NCBI GenBank assembly: GCA_029706075.1
Contig: JAINUG010000176.1
Coordinates: 1,426,001-1,490,000 of the forward strand
Direction of reading: 5' to 3'
From: Aldrovandia affinis
Lineage: Eukaryota > Chordata > Actinopteri > Notacanthiformes > Halosauridae
DNA length: 64,000 nt
Positions within the stretch are counted from its first letter, which is position 1. Each line of letters starts with the position of its first letter. This document shows positions 46,232 to 57,789 of this stretch, one piece after another. The translations under genes and the position numbers were made by a program. The notes under the pieces were generated by a model. That model had not been told where the DNA came from. It saw only the letters and a list, made by a program, of their open reading frames with translations, and made no database searches.

Positions 46232-46678
46232 AAGCTCCTATAAAAACCTTGATGCATGCATTTGTCACATCAAGGCTAGACTATTGTAATGCCTTATTAT
46301 CTGGCTCCTCTAGTAGCTCTCTTCAACTAGTACAGAATACAGCGACACATATTTTGACTAGATCCAAGAAGTATGAGCGCATTACTCCTGTGTTAGCATC
46401 ACTACATTGGCTTCCTGTTAAATGTCACCTTGGACTGACCATGATATGGTCTTTTTTGGACACACCCTGTGCCGGCCAGAAGAGGATGCCCCCCACCCCC
46501 TTTTAGTCTGGTTCCTCCCAAGGCTTCTCCCTATCAAGGGAGTTTTTCCTTGCCACTGTTGCCTTTAGCCTTACTTTTTGGGGGTCTAGGCCTGGGCTCC
46601 CCCTCTGTTAAGCGTTTTGTGACATTTCATTTGAGAAAAGCACAATACAAATGAATTTGATTTGATTTGATTTGATTA
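46232..46678 (+). pseudogene. LINE reverse transcriptase C-terminus and 3' end
   Basis: MMHAFVTSRLDYCNALLSG and VLASLHWLPVK are in frame. They then run directly into 3' untranslated sequence (TGTGCCGGCCAG) because of an internal deletion. The element closes with TTTGATTTGATTTGATT at 46662-46678, the LINE tail. Confidence 0.85.
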
Positions 46679-47489
46679 AAAACCGGTACAACAATTGATA
46701 GTGCCAGCCAGGAGTTACAGGCAAGTACAACACTAGAAAGCTGTGTTAAGCATAATAATTGACATAGTTTTACATTTAGCAGAATTCAATCATGGAACAG
46801 CACATTCAGAAAAGCTTTATCAGCCTCATAATGAAAACTTCCTTGGGCAGATAGAGCTAATGACCCAATTTGAGGCCATTGCCATACCTTAGCTTCATAG
46901 TTTATTTTAAAACTTGCCTAAATAAACCAGTAAAAGTAGGTAGCATATGGGCTACATAATGTTTGGAGGTGTCAGTACCAATCAAAGCATCATAACTAGC
47001 TTGCCAGCTATTTCACTGTGTACAAAAACTGTAAGGAGAAAGTGCCTCCAACAACCAGATTAAACATATATCAGTTCAGAATGGGCACGGAGGAGTGCTA
47101 CGAGTACTCACTGCTGTGAGAAATCCAGAGAGAACTGCCACTCCTTGTGATCAGGAGGCAGGAACCCACCAGGAAATCTGCTAACCAGCTAACAAGGAAA
47201 CCTGAAGCAATGTGACCGGAGTCCTCATAAATGATGTTCATCTGATGGTCTCGCAACTTGCATAAACAAAGAAAAGTGAAGGAAACTACTACTACACCAT
47301 ATATTTCCTAGTTCTACTATTGCCACTCTAAGTTGTCCTGATTCTGTGTTTGTTTCTTCGCTCTGCTTGATTGTTTACAGTTTTCCCAGTCTTTACAATT
47401 TTATTTTAAACCATTTTTATTTATATTATTACCTGTTTTGTTTTGTTATCTTCTATTTAAATACTCATTTTAGCTTAGCTTAGCATAGC
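46679..47489. other. Non-coding stretch
   Basis: Between the tail of one LINE and the truncated start of the next. No gene or transposon end recognised. Confidence 0.5.
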
Positions 47490-49190
47490 TAAGCTATTAT
47501 AACGGATGGCTTCGCATCCTTCTTTCGCGAGAAGGTTGATGACATTCGCAACTCCTACCCCCCATCCTCTCTTTCCTCTGGCTCTGTCCCCTCTCCCCTC
47601 AAAAGCGCCCATGTCGTCTCCCCCCTCAAAAAACCCTCTCTAAATCCTGCTGTCATTTCCAACTACCGACCTGTCTCTCTCCTCCCATTCCTCTCCAAAA
47701 CACTATAGCGGGCTGTCTATAACTAACTGTCTGTCTGCTCATCTCCTACAGAATGACCTGCTTGATCCTAACCAATCTGGGTTCAAGGCAGGCCACTCTA
47801 CAGAGACTGCTCTCCTTGCGGTTACTGAGGCTCATCACATGGCTAAGTCCCAATCCTTTAGCTCTGTCTTCCTCCTCTTTGACCTGTCAGCTGCATTTGA
47901 TACCGTGGACCACTAGATGCTGCTGTCATTTCTTGTCGAGATGGGAATCTCTGGATCTGCACTGACATGGTCCTACCTGGCTGACCGGTCCTACCAGGTG
48001 GTCTAGAGAGGATCCCTCACCCTCTTTACCAGAGTCCCGCAGGGCTCGGTGCTAGGCCCCATCCCATTCTCCCTGTACACTAAGTCACTTGACTCTGTTA
48101 TCTCTGTTCATGGTTTTTCTTACCACTATTATGCCGATGACACTCAACTCTTTCTCTCCTTCTCTCCATCTGAGACCCAGGTCCTGACATGGATCTCTGC
48201 ATGCCTGGCTGACATCTCTGCCGGGATGCCCACCCACCACCTGAAGCTGAACCTGGGGAAGACAGAGCTGCTCTTCATCCCAGCGAAGGCCTCCCCAATG
48301 ATTGATGCTTCAATCACCGTGGAAGGCTCCATAGTGTCTCCGTCCCAGTCTGCCAGGAGTCTTTGAGTGACCATGGACAACTAGCTGTGCTCTCCACAAT
48401 ATCCGGAGGATCCAACCATTCCTCATCAACTCCTGGTCCAGGCCCTGGTGATCTCACGTCTGGACTACTGCAATTCCTTGCTGGCAGGCCTTCCGGCCTG
48501 CGCCATCAAGCCACTGCAACTAGTCCAGAACGCTGCCGCTCGTCTGGTGTTCAACCAGCCGAAGTTTACACATGTCACCCCTCTACTCTCCTCTCTGCAC
48601 TGGCTCCCCATCGCAGCACGCATCAGATTCAAGTCACTGTTGCTTGCTTTTCAAGCGGCCAGAGGTACTGCTCCCCCATACCTCCAGTCACTCATCACTC
48701 CCTACACACCTCCCAGACCCCTCCGCACCGCCTCCTCTGGTAAACTGCCTGTCCCTTCCCTCGGGCGCCTGGCAGCCGCTCTCTCGCGGTCTCGCCTCTT
48801 CTCTGTCCTGATCCCTCGCTGGTGGAACGACCTTCCGCAATCGGTCAGGACCGCGGAATCACTTGCGATCTTCCGCAAGAGACTCAAAACCCAACTCTTC
48901 AGACTCCACTACCACTGAACTCTGTCCATCTAGCTAAATTGTCTTCACCACTGTTTACTTGTTCAACACTATACTCCCCCAAAAAAATAAATATATATAA
49001 TGTCACTAACCTTTTCCTTCCCGGTGTTACAGGTATGGTACGCAGATGCCTGCAATGATATCTATTGCTGTATTCCTGCACTGATCTCGTGCGCTAACTA
49101 TGATTGTTCCTACCATGTATTAATGCACATCTTGTAAGTCGCTCTGGATAAGAGCGTCTGCTAAATGCTTAAAAATGTAAAATGTAAATA
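47490..49190 (+). pseudogene. L2-type LINE, different family, reverse transcriptase to 3' end
   Basis: Begins in the linker (FFREKVDDIRNSYPPS) and has a small deletion before ISNYRPVSLLPFLSKT. Then GFKAGHSTETALLAV, LFDLSAAFDTVDH followed by a stop at 47914, [26 protein letters not shown] (catalytic box), ISRLDYCNSLLAGLP and LLSSLHWLPIAARIRF, and the end FRKRLKTQLFRLHYH at 48918. The 3' untranslated region ends TCGCTCTGGATAAGAGCGTC and an AAATGTAAA-type tail at about 49190. It is a dead copy (several stops) but keeps the catalytic box. Its tail is shared with the SINEs in this window. Confidence 0.9.
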
Positions 49191-49275
49191 TCTCCAGACA
49201 CTCATCACACCCTACACCCCAGCCAGACCCCTCCGCTCCGCCTCCTCTGGCAAACTGACTGTCCCATCCCATAGA
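49191..49275 (+). repeat. Short duplicate of L2 C-terminal coding sequence
   Basis: Repeats, with differences, the part of the LINE at 48683-48765 (ACTCATCAC-CCCTACAC-CC, then CCTCCTCTGG). It is a separate tiny LINE fragment directly after the tail of the larger one. Confidence 0.7.
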
Positions 49276-49308
49276 TTTGTTTAGCATTATTAATTCGTTT
49301 CATATTCA

Positions 49309-49599
49309 GTGGCCGTAAAATCAATAGTAAAAGTGAGAAAACAATATTTCTGTTATAGGTGCACCTGCAACAACTGTGTTGCGATGATCACGCATAATGA
49401 GAGTGTCTGCTGTTGGGAGTACAGGCAGACACTCAACACTATGCGTGAGTCCGTCCAACAGTGCGAGTGTATTACCGTACACCCGGGGTTCGCAACTGTT
49501 TTCCTGGACATTCATGTCCTCAGGACGCCATATATGGGGTACAGGCAGGACTACAGTGACGACACTGAGGAAATCCCAACGCAGCAGCTAGCAGGCTAG
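49309..49599 (+). CDS. Open frame with P2X7 C-terminal-like cysteine domain
   Basis: A 96-codon frame that may be an exon or gene remnant. Residues about 14-75 show YRCTCNNC, then SVCCWEY, ECITVHPGF and LDIHVLRTPYMGYRQ. This order of CxCxxC, ECC-like CCxE, CIT, and HVL...YRQ resembles the cytosolic cysteine-rich 'ballast' domain of the P2X7 receptor, which also occurs in other fish proteins without the channel. No channel part is nearby. The frame after Tyr-Arg-Gln ends in an acidic tail and a stop, as in a natural C-terminus (DDTEEIPTQQLAG). The start codon is arbitrary; the true 5' boundary may be a splice acceptor upstream. It is not inside a recognised transposon. Confidence 0.5.
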   Translation: MAVKSIVKVRKQYFCYRCTCNNCVAMITHNESVCCWEYRQTLNTMRESVQQCECITVHPGFATVFLDIHVLRTPYMGYRQDYSDDTEEIPTQQLAG

Positions 49600-50052
49600 C
49601 ACTTAGCAGTGCTACCAGCTAGCTCCAGATCGTGTTATATCAATTATGTCACATAAATTGCATTGTGGGTAGATTTACGAAGATTTGGCAGTGTTTTCAA
49701 ATAAATATGATCACAAACATACTATAATATAGTTAGGGGGTATTTGAGAGACATGTGTCATCACTTTTGCAAGGTAAAGTTTCGCTGGTGCCTACACTTT
49801 AAGAATCAGAAAAGAACAGCTTCATGAGAGAGGTGATGAATTACTGTAATTTTCCCTCACACAATGATTTTGATAACATGTACAATAATCATGAAGAATT
49901 TCTTATAGTACAGTATTCAGTGTTATTCAAGATTGCATGAATTGTATTTACTAAAGTGGAACAGTTTCCTACATGTACCTGTACTACTGATATATTAGAA
50001 GGCCTCGTGTTATCGAAAGTACTGCATGTAAAATTATGTTTTTCTCTACATT

Positions 50053-50271
50053 TTGCTGAAAGTGAACATTCCCCATATTGATTGGGAGATCAGTGACCTC
50101 CCTCATGATGCCAACCCTGGTGTCATTGTTCCCATGACAGAGTTTCCACTGACTGATGAGCAGATGACAGAACTGATGGCTGCTGTAGACCCTAGGCCAC
50201 CATCGCAGTCCTTTGGCAGCGACATCTATATGGCTGCAGTTCAGATTGTCCAGCTTGTCCTTACAATGTGA
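50053..50271 (+). CDS. Unrecognised protein-like open frame
   Basis: A 72-codon frame with unremarkable, balanced composition: IDWEISDLPHDANPGVIVPM, then LTDEQMTELMAAVDPRPPSQ. It reads like an exon rather than random sequence, and codon choice looks natural. A pyrimidine-rich TTTTTCTCTACATTTTGC precedes it, which could serve as a splice acceptor. I do not recognise a family. It lies 450 bases downstream of the P2X7-like frame on the same strand and could belong to the same gene. Confidence 0.35.
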   Translation: MLKVNIPHIDWEISDLPHDANPGVIVPMTEFPLTDEQMTELMAAVDPRPPSQSFGSDIYMAAVQIVQLVLTM

Positions 50272-50280
50272 TCTGATCCA

Positions 50281-53200
50281 TTGTTTTCAATCATGCCATC
50301 TTAATTACTTACAAGCAATCATGTTTGAGAGCAGCTAGCACAACATAATTGATAATGACAAGGTGTCAACCGGTGTCAAGCAATTTTCAGAATTTTTTAT
50401 CTTCAGCTTGAAAATTAATAACATCTCTTATCTTTTCATCCTCACAGCTACATTCCCACTGGGCCAGTGTGCATACTTGTATTCATTGCAACCCTGCACA
50501 TTTATTAGCCTCAAGTGCCTCACTTGGTTTTCCAGACCTTAATCAGTTGCTGAATGAAAGGGTACAAAAAAATGGACACTTGCACAGTAGGACTAAAATT
50601 GTGCACCCTTGTCACTGCTTATGATTGTGATGCTCTTTAAAAGGCACCTATGCACCTATCAAACTGCATTCAACTACACACCTATCCAACTGCATTCCAA
50701 GAGACAGTTGGATTTATTTAGCCAAACTAATACCATGCTCGATGCACCTGGGACAACTAATTGACTTCTTATCAATGGGTTATAAACTCACAAACATGTC
50801 GCAATAATAATTTTGCACACAACTGTCGTGGTTTATAATTGGGCCAGAGACATAACAGATTCTACATGTTGAATAGAAACCAATTACGTGCAGATATGTG
50901 TAGTCATAATCAACATCAAGCTGAAGGTGTTGAATAATCTTTATTTGCCTACATATTCTCATATTATTTTGTACCCAAAGTGTGCACTGTGCACATAACT
51001 TTAGTTCATGGATTGGAGAACCAAATGACAGAATGTTATTTTTCTCACATTTTCACAATAATAGAGAGAGCCTATTGTTAGACACTTAGGGAAGCACTGA
51101 TAAAGTTGAATTTAAATTGAAATAATGCTTTGATGTTGCACTTAATATTATAGCTAATACAATTTAGAATTTTTATGATGTGAATGTTGAACATAAAAAA
51201 AAAAATTCTGAATGCACCAGAGAAGTTGAATATTATATTATTGAATTTGACTGAATTTGGTTTAACTTGATATGAACGTTTAAGTTAAACCAAAAACCAA
51301 ACCACAAATCAATTTCAACAGAGGGACATTTCAAAATGATTAAGTTCATACTCAATATATTCAAAACTATTTAATTCCCATTCAATAAATTCAATACTAT
51401 GAAATTCACAATAAAACAATTCTGAATTTGACAGCCAACAAATTCAAACCTATTGAATTCACATTCACCAAATTCAGATCTTTCCATATCATTATCATTT
51501 ACATTGTATAACTTAATGATAAGAAAGAGAAGGCTACAGCAACAATTAAAATAAAGGATTGGGATTACTTGCCAATTAATTATTCAGATAATTGAAACAC
51601 TTGTAAATTAAGCAGACTAAATACAAATTTGTCAAAATATCCAGTATGGCACCCAAACTTTGTGACCCATGGGTGCCAGTTCTATCCGAACAGATGTGGC
51701 CCACCATCCTCTACATACCTGCACCTGAAATCCAAATCAAACAACCTGTTCAGAAGTTCTTTCAATTTGATCAAAATGGCAGAATAAGAAAAAAGGAAAC
51801 TAGAAACCAGACAACAGAGTTTAAACAATTTAAACAGCCAAATAATTATATATGTTAACTTTGGCTCCTCATAATATACAAAACATAGAAATGCTTGAAA
51901 AACTAATAAAATACCCCAAGGGCCCACAGATTTAATTAGAGGGGGGCTCTGCTGCAGGATGTAGGAAGTGGATCCATCGACTTAGCCAGGGATCAATATG
52001 GGATAACATCTGAATCCTTACATGATCCTCGCTCACTGAAATCTGATCCCCCTGCTCAAAAGGATTTCATCCCTACCATTTTACTGATTCTGCGTTTCTA
52101 GGTGGGGGTGGGAGAGTGGGTGGGGCTTATCTGTTCATGGGGGTGGAAAGAAGGGTTTCCTATATGCTGAGAGACCTGATTGGTGCCACGCTGCTATGAA
52201 TCAATCATCTCTCATGTACTTCTCAGTTGCACAGTCAATAACTGCAGACAGTAAAATGACCATGAAGAATCTTTACGCAAATAGAGGCTTAAAATAAAGC
52301 AAGATCAGATCAAGTTTATTGAATACTGAACTACTAGAGCCTCCACAAGATATGGCTGCAAATTTCTACTGGAAATGTCTCTTAGCATTCTCATTTATGA
52401 TAAACTATCAATAACTCACTGCCCATAGATAAGGAACATCTGAATTATCATGCATTCCTGAAAACAGTTATTAACATTCCTACTTTTTAATATTATTATC
52501 CAACAAAAAATCTAATTTGTGGTATAAGCATACTGAGGATGTCCAGATGTTTCCATTTTATATTTTTCTTATCCAGCAATGTTTTATTCAGCGTATTTAC
52601 TTAAAAATTCTGTCATGTAACACAATGCATTAATGTGTCATTAGCCTATTGGATGGGTATTGTCTGTTTATCTTCAGCTGATGCTTTTCACTTGACCCGC
52701 ATCACATTTAGCATGTTTCAATGATAAACTGTTTTTTTTAAGGCGTTTCATTCATTAGCCTGCTCGTAGGTGTCTTTAAAGGAGTACTCCCTTCAGTGGC
52801 GTCATGCACATTAACGTTGAGGGCACGTGCCCGCTCAGTTTACCGAAAAATTGTCAATTTACTATGAAAAAGGTGCTTGTTTGAATTAAAAATAATTTAA
52901 TTTAAATTAATATAATTTGTTAAGCCCCCAACTGTATATTTAGTATTACTGTAGCCTATTTTTTTTATGTTGAGGCAGTTCAGGAGGTTTGTTTCCAATG
53001 CACTGAGGTTATGTTGTCTTCTTCTGTCATGACTTCCACGGCTACCTTCCTACCTCACTCCTATGTCTTTGTAGTCCATTGTCTTGTATTTTAAGCCTGA
53101 ATTATTGCACCCATGCTCTGAAAACGTATCTATTGAGGAAATTGAAATATGTGTCGTAGCTAGGTGTATTCTGTAAATGCTATCTTGAGTGCTAACACCG

Positions 53201-53550
53201 AAATATACATTTTACAATGGTGTTCGGGCACAGGAACGGGCTATTCAGATTCTATATATAAATCCAGTCGCCCTCTTGTGGTAGTTTAATTATACACGGA
53301 ATGATTTGACTATTGGGAGAAGTTGGCATTTAGGGACATCATAAATTAAGGCAATTCATTACTGAGCATCATTAGAAGCACGATGTACTGCTCATACAAA
53401 GATCATTTTTAAACACATAAAAGCTTATTTTTTGCATTTTCCATTTTCCATGTCAATATTATGTGTCTATAGAAATATGTAATTTGTCTGTTAACGTATC
53501 AATATTTGTTTCCATTTGAAAATTATATAATTTATTTAAATGTTTGTTTC
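50281..53550. other. Gene-poor stretch upstream of ngfr
   Basis: AT-rich sequence without convincing open frames. The interval 51110-51480 is unusually rich in GAATTT/AAATTC motifs. A possible hAT end (CAGTGGCGTCATGCAC) lies at 52795. I recognise no gene; regulatory elements of ngfr could lie here but none can be named from sequence alone. Confidence 0.45.
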
Positions 53551-53553
53551 CAT

Positions 53554-53554
<1 letters not shown>

Positions 53555-53631
<77 letters not shown>
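53555..53631. repeat. (AG)n microsatellite
   Basis: About 38 AG units without interruption, roughly 470 bases upstream of the ngfr start codon. It generates a spurious Glu-Arg open frame on the plus strand. Confidence 0.98.
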
Positions 53632-53635
<4 letters not shown>

Positions 53636-53639
53636 GACC

Positions 53640-54102
53640 GGTGGGGAGGGCACACACGGGATTCTTTGGTTGTTTTGGTGTCAGAGGAGGGGAGGAGGGA
53701 CTCGACTAGTCACTAGCACAAACAGCGAGCAAAATCTGTTCAATGACTCACGGAGTCAATCCGTGCATCCCCGTCGACTCTGCAGTGCTCTCTGGATAGA
53801 ACTCCGTGCAGTTCATCTACACAACGACATAAGCAACCTGCCACCGCCACGCATCATTCTCACAGAGGTCCCAAACACCGCGACTGGAGTGCGTGGACTA
53901 AATTGTATTTGTGGCAGACTCTATGAAACATCACTATAACTCAGGAGGAAATGAAGAAACGCACGAGGATAAACTAATTGATGAAATAACATACTAACAA
54001 TGCTATATTTTTTTCCGATATATGACTAATTCCATTTTCAATTTTCAATTCTCATTCGTCCGTTATTTATTTATTTTTACAAAAACAAATAATAAACACA
54101 GG
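53640..54102 (+). promoter_or_regulatory. Probable ngfr 5' flank and 5' untranslated region
   Basis: Lies between the AG repeat and the start codon. The first part (53640-53900) is GC-richer than its surroundings (for example CTGCCACCGCCACGC); the part before the ATG is AT-rich. No TATA box at a convincing position; the transcription start cannot be fixed from sequence. Confidence 0.4.
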
Positions 54103-54138
54103 ATGGGTACCTTGATGCTAATCGTTTTGCTAGGAGCG
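54103..54138 (+). CDS. ngfr: ngfr exon 1 (signal peptide start)
   Basis: The first coding exon of the p75 neurotrophin receptor. ATG at 54103 has a good initiation context (A at -3, G at +4). Twelve codons give MGTLMLIVLLGA, a signal-peptide hydrophobic core, and end at a strong GTGAGT donor at 54139 in phase 0. Joined to exon 2 (MGALAAQEAC) the hydrophobic stretch is completed, with likely cleavage after the Ala-rich segment before Gln-Glu. Assignment rests on exon 2; this exon is too short to identify alone, but its reading phase, donor and signal-peptide fit support it. Intron 1 is about 6.3 kb. Confidence 0.75.
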
Positions 54139-55019
54139 GTGAGTATCTGTACGTCTCTGATTAATTGATGATGTATTAATTTATTATTGCTGGATTTTAC
54201 CCAAATTCGGGATGGGGTAAATGTTCCTTGTTTTGTGTTTGACGTCTTTGTGAGAGTTTAGTGGATGGAGGTTGTTGGCTGACTTTGTGGTGTTCCTTGC
54301 TGATAATTCTGTTAGAATAGATTGTATCCAGTGAGGCTCACTGCAAATCTGCTATCACTGGGTTTAGGGACCTCGCCCTCTTAAATCACACATTATTTTA
54401 TGGTGGTTTCGTCACTGGAAACATCCCTACTCTACTTTTCTCTTTTGCGCGGGGACTATCACTCGGTACCTTTGAGAGCCCGGCAGCCTTTCGCAATAGC
54501 AACCGATGTTTGAGGAGCAGGTGCCTGTGAGGGAAGTAGAAAACTAAAAGTCGTATAAGATACTAACCACTGTTATGATATTACATATTGCTTTTTTAAT
54601 AATAGACCATTTTGCTCGAGATCTAGGGTAGGGCAGTTTCAGCAAGCACCATCATATATTCAAAAGCAGCCTGTAAGCAAAGAACAAACGCTAACCAAAT
54701 AAAGTCGCGTCTATGCTGTCTGAGACTCCACGACTGACAAGTAGTCACTAAACCCCTTAAGCAACTTGTTCAGAAGTTATCAGAAAGGGAAATTATTTCG
54801 AAATCACTTGGCTAATTAAATACTACTGTGGCTCCACTAGTTTAACGGCTTCGTTGGTAATGGCTTCCAAGTAAAGATCTACAGTCCTAACTTCATCACT
54901 GCACAAGTTCAAACCTATAGGCCTGCGATGTCAGTATGCTATGTCCTGCGCCTTCACATGATTCAAGTGTTTGAATACCAGTAGCAGGTGGTGCTTAAAG
55001 ATCAGTACATCATGTTTAA

Positions 55020-55125
55020 TTTCAACTATGCAATGATGACGATGCTGATAATGATATAAATGATGATATTGCTGTTGATAATGATGAAGATGATGATGAT
55101 GCCGATGACAATGATGATAATGGTC
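55020..55125. repeat. GAT-rich imperfect trinucleotide repeat in ngfr intron 1
   Basis: About 100 bases of imperfect GAT/AAT triplets (ATGATGATGCCGATGAC and similar). Simple repeat with no coding role seen. Confidence 0.85.
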
Positions 55126-55239
55126 TCAAGCACATTGCATTTAAGTAAGCTAGCATGTAATGAAGTGAAACTGCAATCCAAATTCACTTTCTGCATCAGA
55201 TAGGAAACCCATACAACCTCCCCAATACCACAGATTTAC

Positions 55240-55500
55240 AATGGGTGAGTGACATCCACCCATAGAGATTCGCCAAGCCCCAACCCTGGACAGTTTCAAA
55301 GCCGCCCTCAAAACTCATCTGTTTTCTAAAACCTTTGTTTAGTTTCTGTGGTTCCTGTGTTGTCTCCGTTCTGTTGTGCTTGTATCTGCTTAAATGTATG
55401 TTTTATGTAACTTTTATCTACTCCTCCCACTGTACTGCGACCTTGGGTTTCTTGAAAGGCGCATAACAAATAAAATGTATTATTTATTATTATTATTAGA
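55240..55500 (+). repeat. 3' end of another L2-type LINE in ngfr intron 1
   Basis: Encodes the reverse transcriptase end (TLDSFKAALKTHLFSKTF), then a 3' untranslated region closing with CTTGAAAGGCGCATAACAAA and a (TTA)n run, a common fish LINE end. 5' truncated; plus orientation. Confidence 0.75.
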
Positions 55501-56387
55501 CTACTCAAGAAAGTCAAACCAAACAGCTGGTTAATATTACAATAGGCTACATTGCATTGCTGTGGCAATAACCTCCTTGGTTGAAAAGAAGATCAAGTTT
55601 TCTGTCAGGAAAATTTGACAACACTAGTTAATGTAGGTTTAAAAATGTTTGTACAAAACTATAGAACCATAAGGCGTGACCAGATAAGATTATGCAGCAG
55701 ACCAGGGCATCCAAATTCGATCCTTATTTCCTTTCTCACAGATAGTTAATTTAACAATTCATTAGCCAGAGCGTCTTTCCTCACAGCTCACTCCCAGGTA
55801 AAGGAAGGGTGGAAAAACAGCAGTTCTTGGCTCACGGAATACTTGTGTAGGACATAAGAGCGTGTGCAGATCACTGAGATTATTTGTACTAAGACAGGTT
55901 GCTATTGTTTGCTGTGTATGGGGCAGACATCAGTTAACCTTTGCATTCTGGCAACCTGCTCTTCAGCCCACAGCGTAGCCATGGGGCATGTCAATTGTCC
56001 TGACCTTGTGACCTGAGACTTCAACTGTGTCCCGTGTGAGTGAGAAAGGGTCCAAAAGAGGGAGAGAGAGGTTTCATTTCAGATGGTTTGTTTGTGTGCG
56101 TGTGTGTGTGTGATGAAACTATATGCTTGATGTAAATCATAATGTGATTCTGCTAACACCACTGCAAACAACGTGTTAAATAAAATGCTGGGTAGAAGCT
56201 ACACCCATACCTGAGGCCAAGAAACAACTGATACATGACAAAAATAAGAGTACTGAGGTGGAACTGTCGCCAGATTTGATTTGGGGTGTGACTGGGAAGA
56301 AGGGTGTGATGAAGGTGAGAATGGACCTACACATTGAGACAGGGAAGAGGAATTTTCAGAAAAGAGAAAGGGGTGTGTGTGTGTGAG

Positions 56388-56391
<4 letters not shown>

Positions 56392-56464
<73 letters not shown>

Positions 56465-56470
56465 GAGTGA
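56392..56470. repeat. (GA)n microsatellite in ngfr intron 1
   Basis: About 35 GA units, preceded by a short GT run and followed by GT/GA mixtures. Confidence 0.97.
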
Positions 56471-57789
56471 GAGTGTGTGTGAGTGCATGTGCCTGCATGC
56501 ATGTATGCATACGTGTGGAGGGGTGGGGTGCTTTGTCCTGGTGTCAGCTTTTTATCAAGCCACGATGCTGCTGTTAGCCAAACTGGGCCAAGGAACAGCA
56601 ATGAAGTGTAGTGGTTTGACAGGGAAATTGAATGAAAATGTTATTCTTGTCTTTGTTTAGGAAAAGTCGTGCACAATACCCGCTGTACCCCAGTGAAACA
56701 TTTCAGTAGAACTGGATGATTGCATAGAGTAAGGCCTAACTACTTGACCCGGACCTAATGGGGCCCAAGAGTGTGTGTTGGGTTTTGGCCGGGTTGGGTT
56801 TTTATTTAATTATAAGGAGTAGAGTTTGAGGCAAATTGGGATTAATTATTACCTGGTAAATTTTGTTAATCCAAGTAAGCACCAGTTAATTCAAGTGCAA
56901 GTGATTCATTGTTGTGGAAATGGAATTGTAAATGATGGCCACTGGAGAAATTCGCCTTCGGATGTCCTATTCATTTTTACTGACCCAATTTTTTCTAGCC
57001 GTGAAAAAAACTTCAAGGCTTATAACCAAGATAAAATGATTGGCCATTGTTGTGTGATTGTGTTTTGCACAAACTACAATACCTTTTTAGAAGTTAAATC
57101 ACAATGAATAAAAAGGACAACAAATACTTTTTAAAATGAGGTTTGTGCCTCAGGTTGGTCAGATCAGTTTATGAGAAGAAATGATTAACCTTCAGATTGG
57201 GTTGGGTGTTAGTGCAGAAAAAGCACTCACAGTGGCAGTGGCCATCTTACATTAGCCTACATTCTTTAGAACAGTTATGGTGAGGTTTACTAAATATTTT
57301 CAGGGGTTTAATACTAACAAAACCATCATCTTGCACAAAATCATAATTGATATGTGAGCATGCTAATAAGCATGTGATAAATGTTCAATTTATCAAGACT
57401 GACAGCAATAGTGGGAGATGTGTATTCTAGCACCTGGAGGAAGCAGCTGCTCACTCTGGTTCAGGGTTGCCGTGCTACTTGGCAAGTGCACCAATATTTT
57501 CACTTTCCCATTACTCAAAAACGACTGGCAGAGTTAAACACTTTATACATCATTGCTGGACTCCCACATATACTCAGTGTAATGATCTGAACCCATGTTC
57601 CATTGATCCTCCAGTCACTCTATGAACAGAATGTGTACAGAAACCAAAAGTACTTAATCCATGAATGACCATATTGTGTGAGACTCCACGATGGAAAATA
57701 TATATCCAGGGATTATGTGTGACTCTTTGATTTTCAGGAACAGTCTTTTGTTTGTGAAGATAAGAGACAGGACTATGGAAAAGGTTGAC

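Larger units (their letters stand above)
38708..46678 (+). mobile_element. L2-type LINE interrupted by piggyBac and an RLE retroelement
   Basis: Same family as 27161-31730 but on the plus strand and 5' truncated: it begins at ATGGCAGATAAAGTTGTGAT inside the endonuclease. LINE segments are 38708-39816, 41173-42020 and about 46232-46678, ending in the (TTTGA)n tail. Insertions are at 39813-41172 and 42021-46231. Compared with the other copy, sequence between LHWLPVK and the 3' untranslated region has also been deleted near 46425. Confidence 0.85.
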
